From: Opitutia bacterium
GTDB taxonomy: Bacteria > Verrucomicrobiota > Verrucomicrobiia > Opitutales > Opitutaceae
Direction of reading: 5' to 3'
Assembly (NCBI GenBank): GCA_947461205.1
Contig: CANHJG010000023.1
Span: 1-50,279 of the forward strand
Length of the DNA: 50,279 nucleotides
Of the stretch, positions 26,994 through 34,663 are shown piece after piece. The notes below the pieces were generated by a model. The model had not been told where the DNA came from. It was given only the letters and a program-made list of their open reading frames with translations, and did not search any database. Each line of letters begins with the position of its first letter. Position 1 is the first letter of the stretch. The translations under genes were made by a program, and so were the position numbers.

Positions 26994-27792
26994 AATCGCC
27001 TTTCTCGGCGCCGGAAACATGGCCGCGGCCTTTGCCGAAGGGCTGCTCGCCCGAGCGGCCCCGGCCCACGCCGACCTGATTTGTTACAGCGCATCGGGCC
27101 GGACGGCCGCCGCTCTTGCTGCCCGCACCGGCATCGCGCAGGCCCACTCGCTCGAGGCCCTGCTCGCGGACGCCGACACCCTCATTGTCGCGTTCAAACC
27201 CCAGCACCTCGCCGCGGCCGATCCGCGCCTCGCCGACCTCACCGCGGGCAAGCTGGTCCTCTCAGTGCTCGCCGGGAAAAAAATCGCGAGCCTGGCCCGG
27301 ACTTTTCCCCGGGCGCGCAATCTCGTGCGCACGATGCCCAACACGCCCAGCCAGATCGGCGCTGGAATCACGGGCTGGTGCGTCCGCGATCCCCTGTCCG
27401 CCCCGGATCGCGCGACCGTGGAAACCATCCTCGCCGCCCTCGGAAAATCGGTGGAAATCGACGAGCCCCAAATGGACGCCCTTACGGCGGTCAGCGGCAG
27501 CGGCCCGGCCTACGTGTTCGAATTTGCCGCCGCCCTCCGCGACGCCGGCGTGGCCGCCGGGCTCGCCCCGGACACCGCCCAGACGCTCGCCCTCGAGACG
27601 CTGCTCGGAGCGGCGCGCCTGCTCGCGCGGAAGGCGATCCCGCCCGAGACGCTGCGCAACCAGGTCACCTCGCCGAACGGGACCACCTTCGCCGGTCTGC
27701 AATGCCTGGCCGCCGGCGATTTTCGCGGACTCATCCGCGACACCGTCCTCGCCGCCAAAGCGCGTTCCGAGGAAATGTCGAAGGACCAATAG
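26986..27792 (+). CDS. proC: Pyrroline-5-carboxylate reductase
   Basis: A 268-residue enzyme for the last step of proline synthesis, reducing 1-pyrroline-5-carboxylate with NAD(P)H. N-terminal Rossmann motif IAFLGAGNMAAAFAEGLL (3-20), VAFKPQHLA, LVRTMPNTPSQIGAGITGWC, and the C-terminal dimer/substrate signature ALTAVSGSGPAYVFEFAAAL, then QVTSPNGTTFAGLQCLAAGD. The start overlaps the end of the REC-kinase gene by 8 bp (ATGA-type coupling), so they are probably in one transcript. Confidence 0.95.
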   Translation: MNKIAFLGAGNMAAAFAEGLLARAAPAHADLICYSASGRTAAALAARTGIAQAHSLEALLADADTLIVAFKPQHLAAADPRLADLTAGKLVLSVLAGKKIASLARTFPRARNLVRTMPNTPSQIGAGITGWCVRDPLSAPDRATVETILAALGKSVEIDEPQMDALTAVSGSGPAYVFEFAAALRDAGVAAGLAPDTAQTLALETLLGAARLLARKAIPPETLRNQVTSPNGTTFAGLQCLAAGDFRGLIRDTVLAAKARSEEMSKDQ

Positions 27793-27871
27793 CGGTCCAC
27801 CGGCGCAACCAGCGTCCGCTTCGGAAAATTTTCTCGCGCTTTCCACCCCGTTTTCCGGCCATCTTCGATTC

Positions 27872-28873
27872 ATGAGCACACTTCACGGCCGCATTCTCGT
27901 CACCGGTGGCGCGGGCTTCATCGGCAGCGCCCTCGTCTGGGCCCTCAACCAGCGTGGACACACCGATATCGTCGTCACGGATTTTCTCGGCACCGACGAT
28001 AAGTGGAAGAACCTCGCGCCGCTGAAATTCGCCGACTACGTCGAGGCCGACCCGTTTCGCGAACATCTCCGCCGCAATCCCGCGGCGTTCGGCCGGTTTT
28101 CCACCGTGTTTCATCTCGGTGCCTGCTCGGCCACCACCGAAAAGAATGCGTCCTACCTGATCGACAACAACTACAACGTTACGAAGGAACTGGCCGCCTG
28201 GTCGCTCGAACACGGCGCGCGTTTCATCTACGCCTCCTCCGCCGCCACCTATGGCGACGGTGCCCAGGGCATGGACGACACGGGCGAGGAGCTGCACCGG
28301 CTCCGCCCGCTGAACATGTATGGCTACTCCAAGCACCTGTTCGACCTGCACGCGCAGCGCGAAGGCTGGTTGAAACGCATCGTGGGCCTGAAGTATTTCA
28401 ACGTTTTCGGCCCAAACGAGGACCACAAGGGCGAGATGCGTTCGCTCGTCAACAAGGCTTACCAGCAGATTCTCGCGACGGGCCGCGTGCAGTTGTTCAG
28501 GAGCCACCGGCCCGAGTTCAAGGACGGCGAGCAGCGGCGCGACTTCCTCTATGTGAAGGACGCGATCGAAATGACGCTGCACTTCGCGGAGCAGGCGCCG
28601 ACGGCCGGCGGGCTCTACAATTTGGGCAGCGGCGAAGCCAACACCTGGCTGACGTTGACGCGGGCCATCTTCAGCGCCCTCGGGCGTGAACCGGTCATCG
28701 ATTTTATCGACATGCCGGAGGTGCTGCGGGGTAAATACCAGTATTTCACCCGGGCCAACACGGCCAAGCTCCGCGCGACCGGCTACACCCGCGCGATGAC
28801 GCCCCTGGCCGCGTGTGTGCAGGATTACGTGCAAAACTACCTCGGGCCGGCGCGGAAGCTGGGCGAAGAATAA
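27872..28873 (+). CDS. hldD: ADP-L-glycero-D-manno-heptose 6-epimerase
   Basis: A 333-residue extended short-chain dehydrogenase/epimerase that makes ADP-L-glycero-D-manno-heptose for the lipopolysaccharide inner core. Motifs: RILVTGGAGFIGSALVWALN for NADP, the family-specific LGTDDKWKNLAPLKFADYV, HLGACSATTEKNASYLIDNN, IYASSAATYGDG, the catalytic NMYGYSKHLFDLHA, GLKYFNVFGPNEDHKGEMRS and QRRDFLYVKDAIEM. The open frame runs on upstream, but the ATG at 27872 starts at the conserved N-terminus. It ends the plus-strand run, and its presence shows the organism has a heptose-containing outer-membrane glycan. Confidence 0.93.
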   Translation: MSTLHGRILVTGGAGFIGSALVWALNQRGHTDIVVTDFLGTDDKWKNLAPLKFADYVEADPFREHLRRNPAAFGRFSTVFHLGACSATTEKNASYLIDNNYNVTKELAAWSLEHGARFIYASSAATYGDGAQGMDDTGEELHRLRPLNMYGYSKHLFDLHAQREGWLKRIVGLKYFNVFGPNEDHKGEMRSLVNKAYQQILATGRVQLFRSHRPEFKDGEQRRDFLYVKDAIEMTLHFAEQAPTAGGLYNLGSGEANTWLTLTRAIFSALGREPVIDFIDMPEVLRGKYQYFTRANTAKLRATGYTRAMTPLAACVQDYVQNYLGPARKLGEE

Positions 28874-28910
28874 GATCAGTCGTCCGAAAGATTCAGACTT
28901 TGCTTTGCCG

Positions 28911-28968
28911 GGTCGCCGCGAGCGCCAGCGAGGGGTGATCCGTCCGCTCGCTGGCGCTCGCGGCGACC
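28911..28968. repeat. Large palindrome, 22-bp perfect arms (REP-like)
   Basis: Bases 28911-28932 and 28947-28968 are perfect reverse complements (22 bp, GC-rich, core CGCGAGCGCCAGCGAG) around a 14-bp spacer. There is no T run on either side, so it is not a standard intrinsic terminator. It lies in the convergent gap between hldD and the respiratory operon. The form matches bacterial REP/BIME elements, which are usually dispersed in many copies; only one copy is in this window. Confidence 0.8.
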
Positions 28969-29048
28969 GAACAGTCCAGCGTTCAAAGGACGTTGATCTC
29001 ACCGGCCCGACCAACCAAGGCGCGCGCGCAGCCCAAGGCTAGGGGCAC

Positions 29049-29079
29049 AAAAAAGCCGCGCGGACGGCCGCGCGGCTTT
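29049..29079 (-). terminator. Strong terminator of the act/respiratory operon
   Basis: On the minus strand AAAGCCGCGCGG and CCGCGCGGCTTT form a perfect 12-bp stem with a 4-base loop, running into six T (29054-29049). It lies 17 bp past the stop of the last operon gene. Because the stem is symmetrical (AAA...TTT), it may also work weakly for plus-strand transcripts arriving from hldD. Confidence 0.93.
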
Positions 29080-29096
29080 GAGAAACGGGGATCCGG

Positions 29097-29759
29097 TTAT
29101 TGGAACTTGAGGAGTTCTTGCGCGACGTAGGCCTTGCGATCGCCCTCTTTGGAGCGGATCGCGGCCACCTGCTCGGTCGTGATCGGACCGGCGGTATTGC
29201 CCCATTGCTGCCGGACGTAGGTCAACACAGCGGCCACCTTATCGTCGGAAAGGTTGTAACCGGAACCGGCCACTTTACCGACTGCGGGCATGGCGCCGTT
29301 GTAGTCGACCCCGTTGACCTTAATCGGACCATTGAGGCCGTAGAGCACCAAACGGACGAGGCGTTCCTCGGAGCCGGTGACCCATTCGGACGCGGCGAGC
29401 GGCGGATACACGCCGGGTTGGCCGAGGCCGGTGGCCTGATGGCACGTGATACAAATCGCTTCGTATTGCTTCTTGCCCAACACGAGCGTATCGACCTTCA
29501 CCGCCACTGGCCCACCGGTGCCGGGCAGCTCGTTCTCATTATAGATCTTCGGGTCGAAGAGGCCCGAATAACGGTTCAAATACGTGCCCGCAAAAAAAAT
29601 AAGGCCGCTGAAGATGAACAGCAGATTCAGCGGGAGCAGTTGGTAGCGCGCCTTCTCGTCCGGCTGCTTGCCGACGAGTTTCTCGTGGGCAGCCAGCAGG
29701 CTCTCATCCGAAGCGGTGGCTTGGTCAAGGCGCGGATCTTGGTGCGAAGGCGTGCTCAT
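29097..29759 (-). CDS. Membrane-anchored monohaem cytochrome c
   Basis: A 220-residue class I cytochrome c with an N-terminal cytoplasmic stretch (1-39), one membrane helix (LLPLNLLFIFSGLIFFAGTY, 41-60) and a periplasmic haem domain. The haem site is Cys103-Ile-Thr-Cys106-His107 (AICITCHQATGLGQPGVYPP), with the likely distal Met in NGAMPAVGKVAGSG. It is the last gene of the act operon. Its start overlaps the stop of the preceding cytochrome gene by 4 bp (ATGA). It probably takes electrons from the complex and hands them to a soluble carrier or an oxidase; the partner is not known. Confidence 0.9.
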   Translation of the reverse strand: MSTPSHQDPRLDQATASDESLLAAHEKLVGKQPDEKARYQLLPLNLLFIFSGLIFFAGTYLNRYSGLFDPKIYNENELPGTGGPVAVKVDTLVLGKKQYEAICITCHQATGLGQPGVYPPLAASEWVTGSEERLVRLVLYGLNGPIKVNGVDYNGAMPAVGKVAGSGYNLSDDKVAAVLTYVRQQWGNTAGPITTEQVAAIRSKEGDRKAYVAQELLKFQ

Positions 29760-30421
29760 TTGTGTGCGCCCTCCTTGGCGGATGCCGCCGGCGTCACCGG
29801 CCGCGCTTCGGGAAATTCGTAAGGAGTATTCAAGCTCTGGAGATAGGCGACGAGCGTCCGGGCGCGTTCGCCAGCGACGATCTGACGACCGGCGGCGGGA
29901 GCGAGGCTGGCGGGCAAAGCCAAGGCGTTGGCCGAGACCTCACCGTCGATCTTGCGCTCGTCGAAGAGGAACTTGTAGGGCGGGTGGTTGAGCACCCGGG
30001 TGCCGGGCACGATCCCCGTGTAGAGGAACTGCGTGAGCTCGGCACCGTCGTAGGGGGCCTTGCGCCCGGCGAGATTCGCCAGATCCGGGCCGGTGCGGGA
30101 CTCGCCGAGTTGCGGGCGAACCTGGTGGATGTAGTCGCGGGCGACGCTTTGACGTTCGCCCCAACCACGGTCCTTGTCGGAGCCGAAATCCGGCCGGCGC
30201 ACCTGCTGCGTATGGCAGGACGCGCAGCCCAAGTCCGCGTAAACGAGCTGTCCGCGGGAGGCGAGACCCTGGGGCCGCGCCGGGAAGGTGGAACCTTCGC
30301 CGTCGTCATAGTAAGGAGCCAAGGCCCCGAGCTGCAGATGCGAGCCGAGTGCGATCCCGCCCCAGCCGAAGACAAAGGCGGCAAGGAGGCCGATGAAGAA
30401 GAGGAAACCGTTTTTCATCAT
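29756..30421 (-). CDS. CcoO/FixO-like monohaem cytochrome c subunit
   Basis: A 221-residue protein resembling subunit II (CcoO/FixO) of cbb3-type oxidases: one N-terminal membrane helix (FLFFIGLLAAFVFGWGGIAL) and a haem c domain. The haem site is ADLGCASCHTQQVRRPDFGS (Cys66, Cys69, His70); QLGESRTGPDLANLAGRKAP is the family signature. The start ATG at 30421 shares bases with the TGA of the CcoN-like gene (ATGA), indicating coupled translation and a stable partnership. An alternative ATG lies one codon downstream. The haem c site is intact, whereas the partner CcoN-like subunit has lost its metal ligands, so this protein is likely an electron carrier and not a donor to an active site within the same subunit pair. 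Confidence 0.87.
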   Translation of the reverse strand: MMKNGFLFFIGLLAAFVFGWGGIALGSHLQLGALAPYYDDGEGSTFPARPQGLASRGQLVYADLGCASCHTQQVRRPDFGSDKDRGWGERQSVARDYIHQVRPQLGESRTGPDLANLAGRKAPYDGAELTQFLYTGIVPGTRVLNHPPYKFLFDERKIDGEVSANALALPASLAPAAGRQIVAGERARTLVAYLQSLNTPYEFPEARPVTPAASAKEGAHK

Positions 30422-31833
30422 GACGCGTGCGCCTCCATCGTCGAGGGCTGACGGAAAGAATTCTCTGCGGGGGCGGAACAGCACACACTGCTCACGCTGA
30501 TGGCGAAGTTCACCAAAAGGAGGAGATTACCGAGGAGCAAACTGGCCTGCGCCGCGGTGGCGCCCAAGAGCCACGGCCGCGTGTGCGCGGCGATGTCAGC
30601 GAACGACGTGGCGGCATGGTTGAGGTCGTGGCCCTGGGTCCAACCGGCGGCGGCCAAGGTGACCACGAGGAGCAAGACCCCGAACATGGCGAGGGCCAGA
30701 TGCCCGCGAACCAGAGCGGCGGACGCCCAAGCCCGCCCGGTGAGGCGCGGCACCGCGAAATAAAGCGAGCCAAACAGAAACATCGAAATGCCGCCGTAGA
30801 GAGCAAGCTGTTGCTGCGCGGTGGCGAAGTAGGTGAACTGGGTCACGAGCGCCACGCCGCGGAACGCGGTGACCGCATCGAGGACCGCGCCGAGGAGGTA
30901 GGCCACCAGTCCGAACGAAATGAACCGGAGCGCCGTGCCGCCGCCGCTGAACGCGCCGCGAAGGTTGAGGGCCACGACCGCATAGTGGAACAGCAGCATG
31001 GTGCAGGAGGCGTTAGCCAGCGTCGGAATCCACGCCGGAACCGGACCGCCGATGAGGTGACGTCCACCGGTCAGGGCGCCGACAAAGAGCAGCGTCCAAA
31101 ACGAGAGTGAGGCGAAATCGTAGCTCGGCAACGTGCGGCCCGTGGCTTTCGGCACGACGTAGTAAGCTCCGGCCAAGGCCAGCGGAGCGAGCCAGAGGGA
31201 AAACGCGCTTTGAACATACCAGCCATTGACCACCGCTTGGAGGACGCCGCGTACCGGGCTCCACAACAGCATCGTCTGGGCGGCGATCAGCAACCAAGGG
31301 AAAAGGATGAGCGCAGCGACCGCATACCATTGCGACGCGAAGGTGCCGTCCGTGCGGCGTCCGTTCCAAGCCAGAATGCCGGAAACGCCGATCGCCACAT
31401 ACGCGGCGACGAGCAGCGGCTGGACGTAACGCGGCATTTCCAGAAGGGCGAAGGACGTCGCATCACCGGTGGCAATCCCGACGAGGCCGAGCGAGAGACC
31501 GGTGTTCCAAAAAAGCGTGCCGACGACGGCCCAGTTGAGGGCGCGAAGCGGGGCGCCGCCGAGCCGACCGAGCACCCAGAGCGCGACCCCAAGACCGGTG
31601 TTGGCCGCCCAGCCGTAAATAAAGGTGGTTTCGGCCAAGGCGGTGACCCGGCCGTGCGTAAGGCTCTCGCAGTCGGCGAGGAAGCCCGGCGAGTGCAACT
31701 GAATCGACGCGATGAGGGCGAGGACGCCGCTCAGGACGAGCCACACCAGCCCGGAGGCGAGGAGGAGCAGCAGCGGCCAACGGCCGGCGGTATCGGCGGC
31801 GGTGACTTCAGCGGTGGTGGAGGGCGAAGACAT
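30418..31833 (-). CDS. CcoN-like membrane subunit lacking the haem/copper ligands
   Basis: A 471-residue, about 12-helix membrane protein. It aligns by eye along its length with CcoN, the catalytic subunit of cbb3 oxidase: GRVTALAETTFIYGW with GRLRPLHTNAVIFAF; WYVQSAFSLWLAPLALAGAY and YVVPKATGR with WYGHNAVGFFLTAGF and YFVPKQA-R; FVGALTGGRHLIGG with VYIWAGPHHLHY; FATAQQQLALYGGISM with WTIGHVHAGALGWVAM; and GHLALAMFG with HFWLATIG. At the ligand positions His is replaced by Ala67 (low-spin haem), Gln208 and Arg258 (CuB), Gln340 and Gln342 (haems); only His259 remains. It should therefore bind no active-site metals and cannot reduce oxygen. It is embedded between act genes and two cytochromes c, so a structural or quinone-site role in an alternative complex III assembly is possible. 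The comparison uses remembered CcoN sequence. Confidence 0.8.
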   Translation of the reverse strand: MSSPSTTAEVTAADTAGRWPLLLLLASGLVWLVLSGVLALIASIQLHSPGFLADCESLTHGRVTALAETTFIYGWAANTGLGVALWVLGRLGGAPLRALNWAVVGTLFWNTGLSLGLVGIATGDATSFALLEMPRYVQPLLVAAYVAIGVSGILAWNGRRTDGTFASQWYAVAALILFPWLLIAAQTMLLWSPVRGVLQAVVNGWYVQSAFSLWLAPLALAGAYYVVPKATGRTLPSYDFASLSFWTLLFVGALTGGRHLIGGPVPAWIPTLANASCTMLLFHYAVVALNLRGAFSGGGTALRFISFGLVAYLLGAVLDAVTAFRGVALVTQFTYFATAQQQLALYGGISMFLFGSLYFAVPRLTGRAWASAALVRGHLALAMFGVLLLVVTLAAAGWTQGHDLNHAATSFADIAAHTRPWLLGATAAQASLLLGNLLLLVNFAISVSSVCCSAPAENSFRQPSTMEAHAS

Positions 31834-31847
31834 CGAGAAAAGGAAAA

Positions 31848-32186
31848 TTACTTCTTGGAGCCGTAGTGCGCGGCGGTCAGTTCCATCGCACGCTCAATCG
31901 GGAGTTGGACGACGCCGGCCTTTTGATCGACCCACGCGTAAGCAGCTGCCTGTTTCGCTTGTTTTTCACGGAGCGCGAGGAGCGCTTCCTTGCGGCTGGC
32001 GGGCGTGGCCTTCCAGGCCAACGATCCGTCTTTCGGCAGATTTTCCGCGACCGCGTTCTGCGGGGAGGCGGCGGTCGGCTGGTAGGCGCGCCAGACGAGC
32101 ACGAGACCGGTCGCCGCGAGGGCGAAAATAAACAACGTCGTGATCAGGGCGACGGGCCGCGGGGCAGGGGCGGATGAATCACTCAT
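31848..32186 (-). CDS. Small one-TM protein of the act operon
   Basis: A 112-residue protein with a single membrane helix (VALITTLFIFALAATGLVLV, about 12-31), a charged Ala/Lys-rich helix (ASRKEALLALREKQAKQAAA) and a conserved-looking end, AYAWVDQKAGVVQLPIERAM followed by ELTAAHYG. Short proteins with a YxWVDxxAGVVxIPIxRAM motif are common beside act and oxidase genes in other phyla, from general knowledge; their function is unassigned. It overlaps the end of actF by 8 bp, and the CcoN-like gene starts 14 bp after it, so it is certainly part of the operon. Confidence 0.8.
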   Translation of the reverse strand: MSDSSAPAPRPVALITTLFIFALAATGLVLVWRAYQPTAASPQNAVAENLPKDGSLAWKATPASRKEALLALREKQAKQAAAYAWVDQKAGVVQLPIERAMELTAAHYGSKK

Positions 32187-33456
32187 GGTGCGTGAGGCTC
32201 TCAGAGATGCGCGGATCGCGGATCGGGAGGAGTTTGGCCGTCGGGAAGCTCTTCAGGTAGGACCACGTACACACGCCGCCAATACCGACGACCGAGGTGA
32301 GCACCCAGAGCAAATTCAACGAAAGGAACGGGAGCGAATCACCGTGTCCGTCCTTGAGGGCGGGCAGGATGTTGTAGCACATATCGACCAGGATCACGGC
32401 GAGGATCCACCACATGATCGGCTTGATCTTCGAGTGGACGACCTTGTGTTTATAGGAGAGCAGATAGAGGAACGGGACGAAAAAGTGCCCGAACAGGAGC
32501 ACCAGGCCGACATACCACCATTGGTTGGTGGATCCGTCGTGGTTCACCTCGCGGAGGTTGTACCAGAAAGTTTCCTCGGGCACGTTGGCGTTCCAGATCA
32601 GAAAATATTGGGAGAACGTGATATAGGCCCAGAACACGGTGAACGCGAACGCGAGCATGCCGATCGAGTAGAAGTGGTTCGTGTTGAGCACGCCCTTGTA
32701 GTCGCCGCGGTTCCACAGCCAGATCATGATGATCACGCCGATGGCGAGCGCACCGCGGATACAGTTAGCGAAAAACCACACGCCGTACATCGTCGAGAAC
32801 CAGTGATATTCGAGGGACTTCACCCAATAGATCGCGGCAAAGCTGAGGGTGAGCGCTCCGATCGGGAGACCGAACGCGGCCGTCTGCCGGTTCATGAACG
32901 TCCACTTAATATCGCCGTCCAAATCCTGGGTGAAGGAGGCCTTCCGCAAGCGGGCGGAGAGCCAGACCCAACCGGCAAAGAACGCTAGCGTCATGCCAGT
33001 AAACATGTTCAGGTTCAGGAAACCGGCCTTCTTTTGGTAAAGAATGTCGGTGCCGACGGTACCGTGACCGTGCAATTCGTGGCCCAAATCCATCCACGGC
33101 CAGACGAAGCCGGGCTTCACCCAAGCGAGAACGAGGAGCGGAAGGAAGAGGACGAACAGCCACTTGAACGCCGAGAGCGCGTGCTCGAATTGACGGCGAA
33201 TCACGACGGACCACGAGGCGTCGACGATATGGTGGATCAAGATCAACATGAGCATGCCGATCAAAATCGACGTGCAAAACGTGATGCCGACCAGATAGGA
33301 CATCACCGGACCGTGCTTGTCGGGGGTGACGGCTACACCGAGGGCGGTGAGCACGAGTCCGACGATGCCGACGGTGAGGGCCTTGCTCGCCGTGGCGGCG
33401 GTCGAAGACCCGGCCGGGAGGGCCGCGGAGGCGATGGCTGCGTGAGTGCTGCTCAT
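32179..33456 (-). CDS. actF: Alternative complex III subunit ActF (NrfD/PsrC-like)
   Basis: A 425-residue, about 10-helix membrane protein homologous to ActC but shorter and more divergent; together with ActC it forms the membrane core of alternative complex III. Recognisable stretches: PVMSYLVGITFCTSILIGML, LIHHIVDASWSVVIRRQFEH, FKWLFVLFLPLLVLAW, FMNRQTAAFGLPIGALTLSF, NTNHFYSIGMLAFAFTVFWA, then YITFSQYFLIWNANVPEETF, and GLVLLFGHFFVPFLYLLSYK. The ATG at 33456 overlaps the actE stop (ATGA); the open frame upstream encodes only an Arg-rich stretch from the other frame. Role: quinol oxidation and possibly ion translocation, from the family. Confidence 0.94.
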   Translation of the reverse strand: MSSTHAAIASAALPAGSSTAATASKALTVGIVGLVLTALGVAVTPDKHGPVMSYLVGITFCTSILIGMLMLILIHHIVDASWSVVIRRQFEHALSAFKWLFVLFLPLLVLAWVKPGFVWPWMDLGHELHGHGTVGTDILYQKKAGFLNLNMFTGMTLAFFAGWVWLSARLRKASFTQDLDGDIKWTFMNRQTAAFGLPIGALTLSFAAIYWVKSLEYHWFSTMYGVWFFANCIRGALAIGVIIMIWLWNRGDYKGVLNTNHFYSIGMLAFAFTVFWAYITFSQYFLIWNANVPEETFWYNLREVNHDGSTNQWWYVGLVLLFGHFFVPFLYLLSYKHKVVHSKIKPIMWWILAVILVDMCYNILPALKDGHGDSLPFLSLNLLWVLTSVVGIGGVCTWSYLKSFPTAKLLPIRDPRISESLTHHE

Positions 33457-34115
33457 TTGAGACCGAGAGTTTGTTTGGCGGCGGCGTCGACGACGTCGGC
33501 GGCGGTGCCCTGCTGGGCGCGCTGGAGGGCGCGGACATAGGCGACGACGGCCCAACGGTCCTGCGGCTCAAGCTTGTCGGCGTAAGACTGCATGTTCTTG
33601 TTGGGGGAGCCGACGGTGATCGTGTTGTAGAGTTCGCCCTCGGGCATGTCGCGGAGGCGTTGGTCGTGATACGTGGGCGTCGCACCCATGCCGTATTGCT
33701 TGGTGATTCCGGCGCCGTCGCCGACCGCGCCATGGCAGGGGCCACAATAGATTTCGTAGCGGTCCTTGCCGCGTTGCAGGAACTTCAGATCGACGACCAA
33801 CGGTTTGCCGTCCGCCCCGAGCGCGGGGAAGCCGCGGGCGAAAGCGCCGGTGGCGTCCTTGCCCCGACTCAGGTGGTCGTCCGCGCGGAGCATCCCGCGG
33901 AGGACGGTGCGCTCGACAGGGGCACGGTCAGTGCGGCCGTCGGCGAAGAACTTGGACTCAGCCTGCGGGCGGAGTTTCGGCTGGTTTTTCATGCCAGGGA
34001 AAGCCCACTCGGGAAACACCTCGATCGGAGGCGAGGTAAAGATTGTGCCGCGGAATCCAAAGATGGAAACGAGCAGCACACAGGCGAACGCGGTGACGAG
34101 GTAAACGTTGCGCAT
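33453..34115 (-). CDS. actE: Alternative complex III monohaem cytochrome c subunit ActE
   Basis: A 220-residue exported or lipid-anchored cytochrome c. The N-terminus is one hydrophobic segment (VYLVTAFACVLLVSIFG), with Cys12 inside it; a lipobox is not clear. Family features are FPEWAFPGMKNQPKLRPQAE and the haem site YEIYCGPCHGAVGDGAGITK (Cys124, Cys127, His128). RDMPEGELYNTITVGSPNKN followed by MQSYADKL supplies the likely distal Met. Length matches ActE. It accepts electrons from the pentahaem ActA or ActB and passes them out of the complex. It lies 3 bp after actD and overlaps actF by 4 bp. Confidence 0.94.
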   Translation of the reverse strand: MRNVYLVTAFACVLLVSIFGFRGTIFTSPPIEVFPEWAFPGMKNQPKLRPQAESKFFADGRTDRAPVERTVLRGMLRADDHLSRGKDATGAFARGFPALGADGKPLVVDLKFLQRGKDRYEIYCGPCHGAVGDGAGITKQYGMGATPTYHDQRLRDMPEGELYNTITVGSPNKNMQSYADKLEPQDRWAVVAYVRALQRAQQGTAADVVDAAAKQTLGLK

Positions 34116-34118
34116 GAC

Positions 34119-34652
34119 TCAAGCCTCGAGTTCCGAGATGTTTTTCCCGCCGGCCTTTTCGAGCAGGGCCTTGGTGTTGGCGAGATTGAAACGCGGGTCG
34201 CGCGTTTCGATGACGAGGAAGAACTGGTCATCCATGCCGCGGCGGATGTGTTCGTATTTCAGCACAGGATGGTAGTGCATCGGCAGACCGTTGAGGAAGA
34301 GCATCCCCCCGATGGTCGCAAACGCGGTGAAGAGAATGGTGAGCTCGTAGCTCACGGGAAAAGCGAACATCGGACTGAAGAGCGGCTTGCCGCCGACGAT
34401 CAACGGGTAGTCGACCGCGCCGGTCCACCAGATCATCGACATGCCGGTGCAAAAACCGGCGATGCCGCCGCAGAGCGAAATGCGCGGGACGATGGAGCGT
34501 TTGAGGCCCATCGCCTTGTCGAGGCCGTGCACGGGGAACGGCGTGATGCAGTCCCAGTGGCGGTAACCGGCATCGCGCACTTTCTCCGCCGCATGGTAGA
34601 GATCGGGCGTGGTGTCAAAGGTGGCAATCAAGCCGTAGGAGGGTGCAGCCAT
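34119..34652 (-). CDS. actD: Alternative complex III subunit ActD (DUF3341)
   Basis: A 177-residue membrane protein of the DUF3341 family. The N-terminal soluble part (YGLIATFDTTPDLYHAAEKV, GYRHWDCITPFPVHGLDKAM) is followed by two membrane helices (SLCGGIAGFCTGMSMIWWTG and YELTILFTAFATIGGMLFLN) and a soluble tail (HYHPVLKYEHIRRGMDDQFF, then LVIETRD). No cofactor motif is present. It sits between actC and actE, 11 bp from actC and 3 bp from actE. In solved complexes ActD packs on the membrane core; its job is structural as far as known. Confidence 0.94.
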   Translation of the reverse strand: MAAPSYGLIATFDTTPDLYHAAEKVRDAGYRHWDCITPFPVHGLDKAMGLKRSIVPRISLCGGIAGFCTGMSMIWWTGAVDYPLIVGGKPLFSPMFAFPVSYELTILFTAFATIGGMLFLNGLPMHYHPVLKYEHIRRGMDDQFFLVIETRDPRFNLANTKALLEKAGGKNISELEA

Positions 34653-34663
34653 GGCGTGAACGA

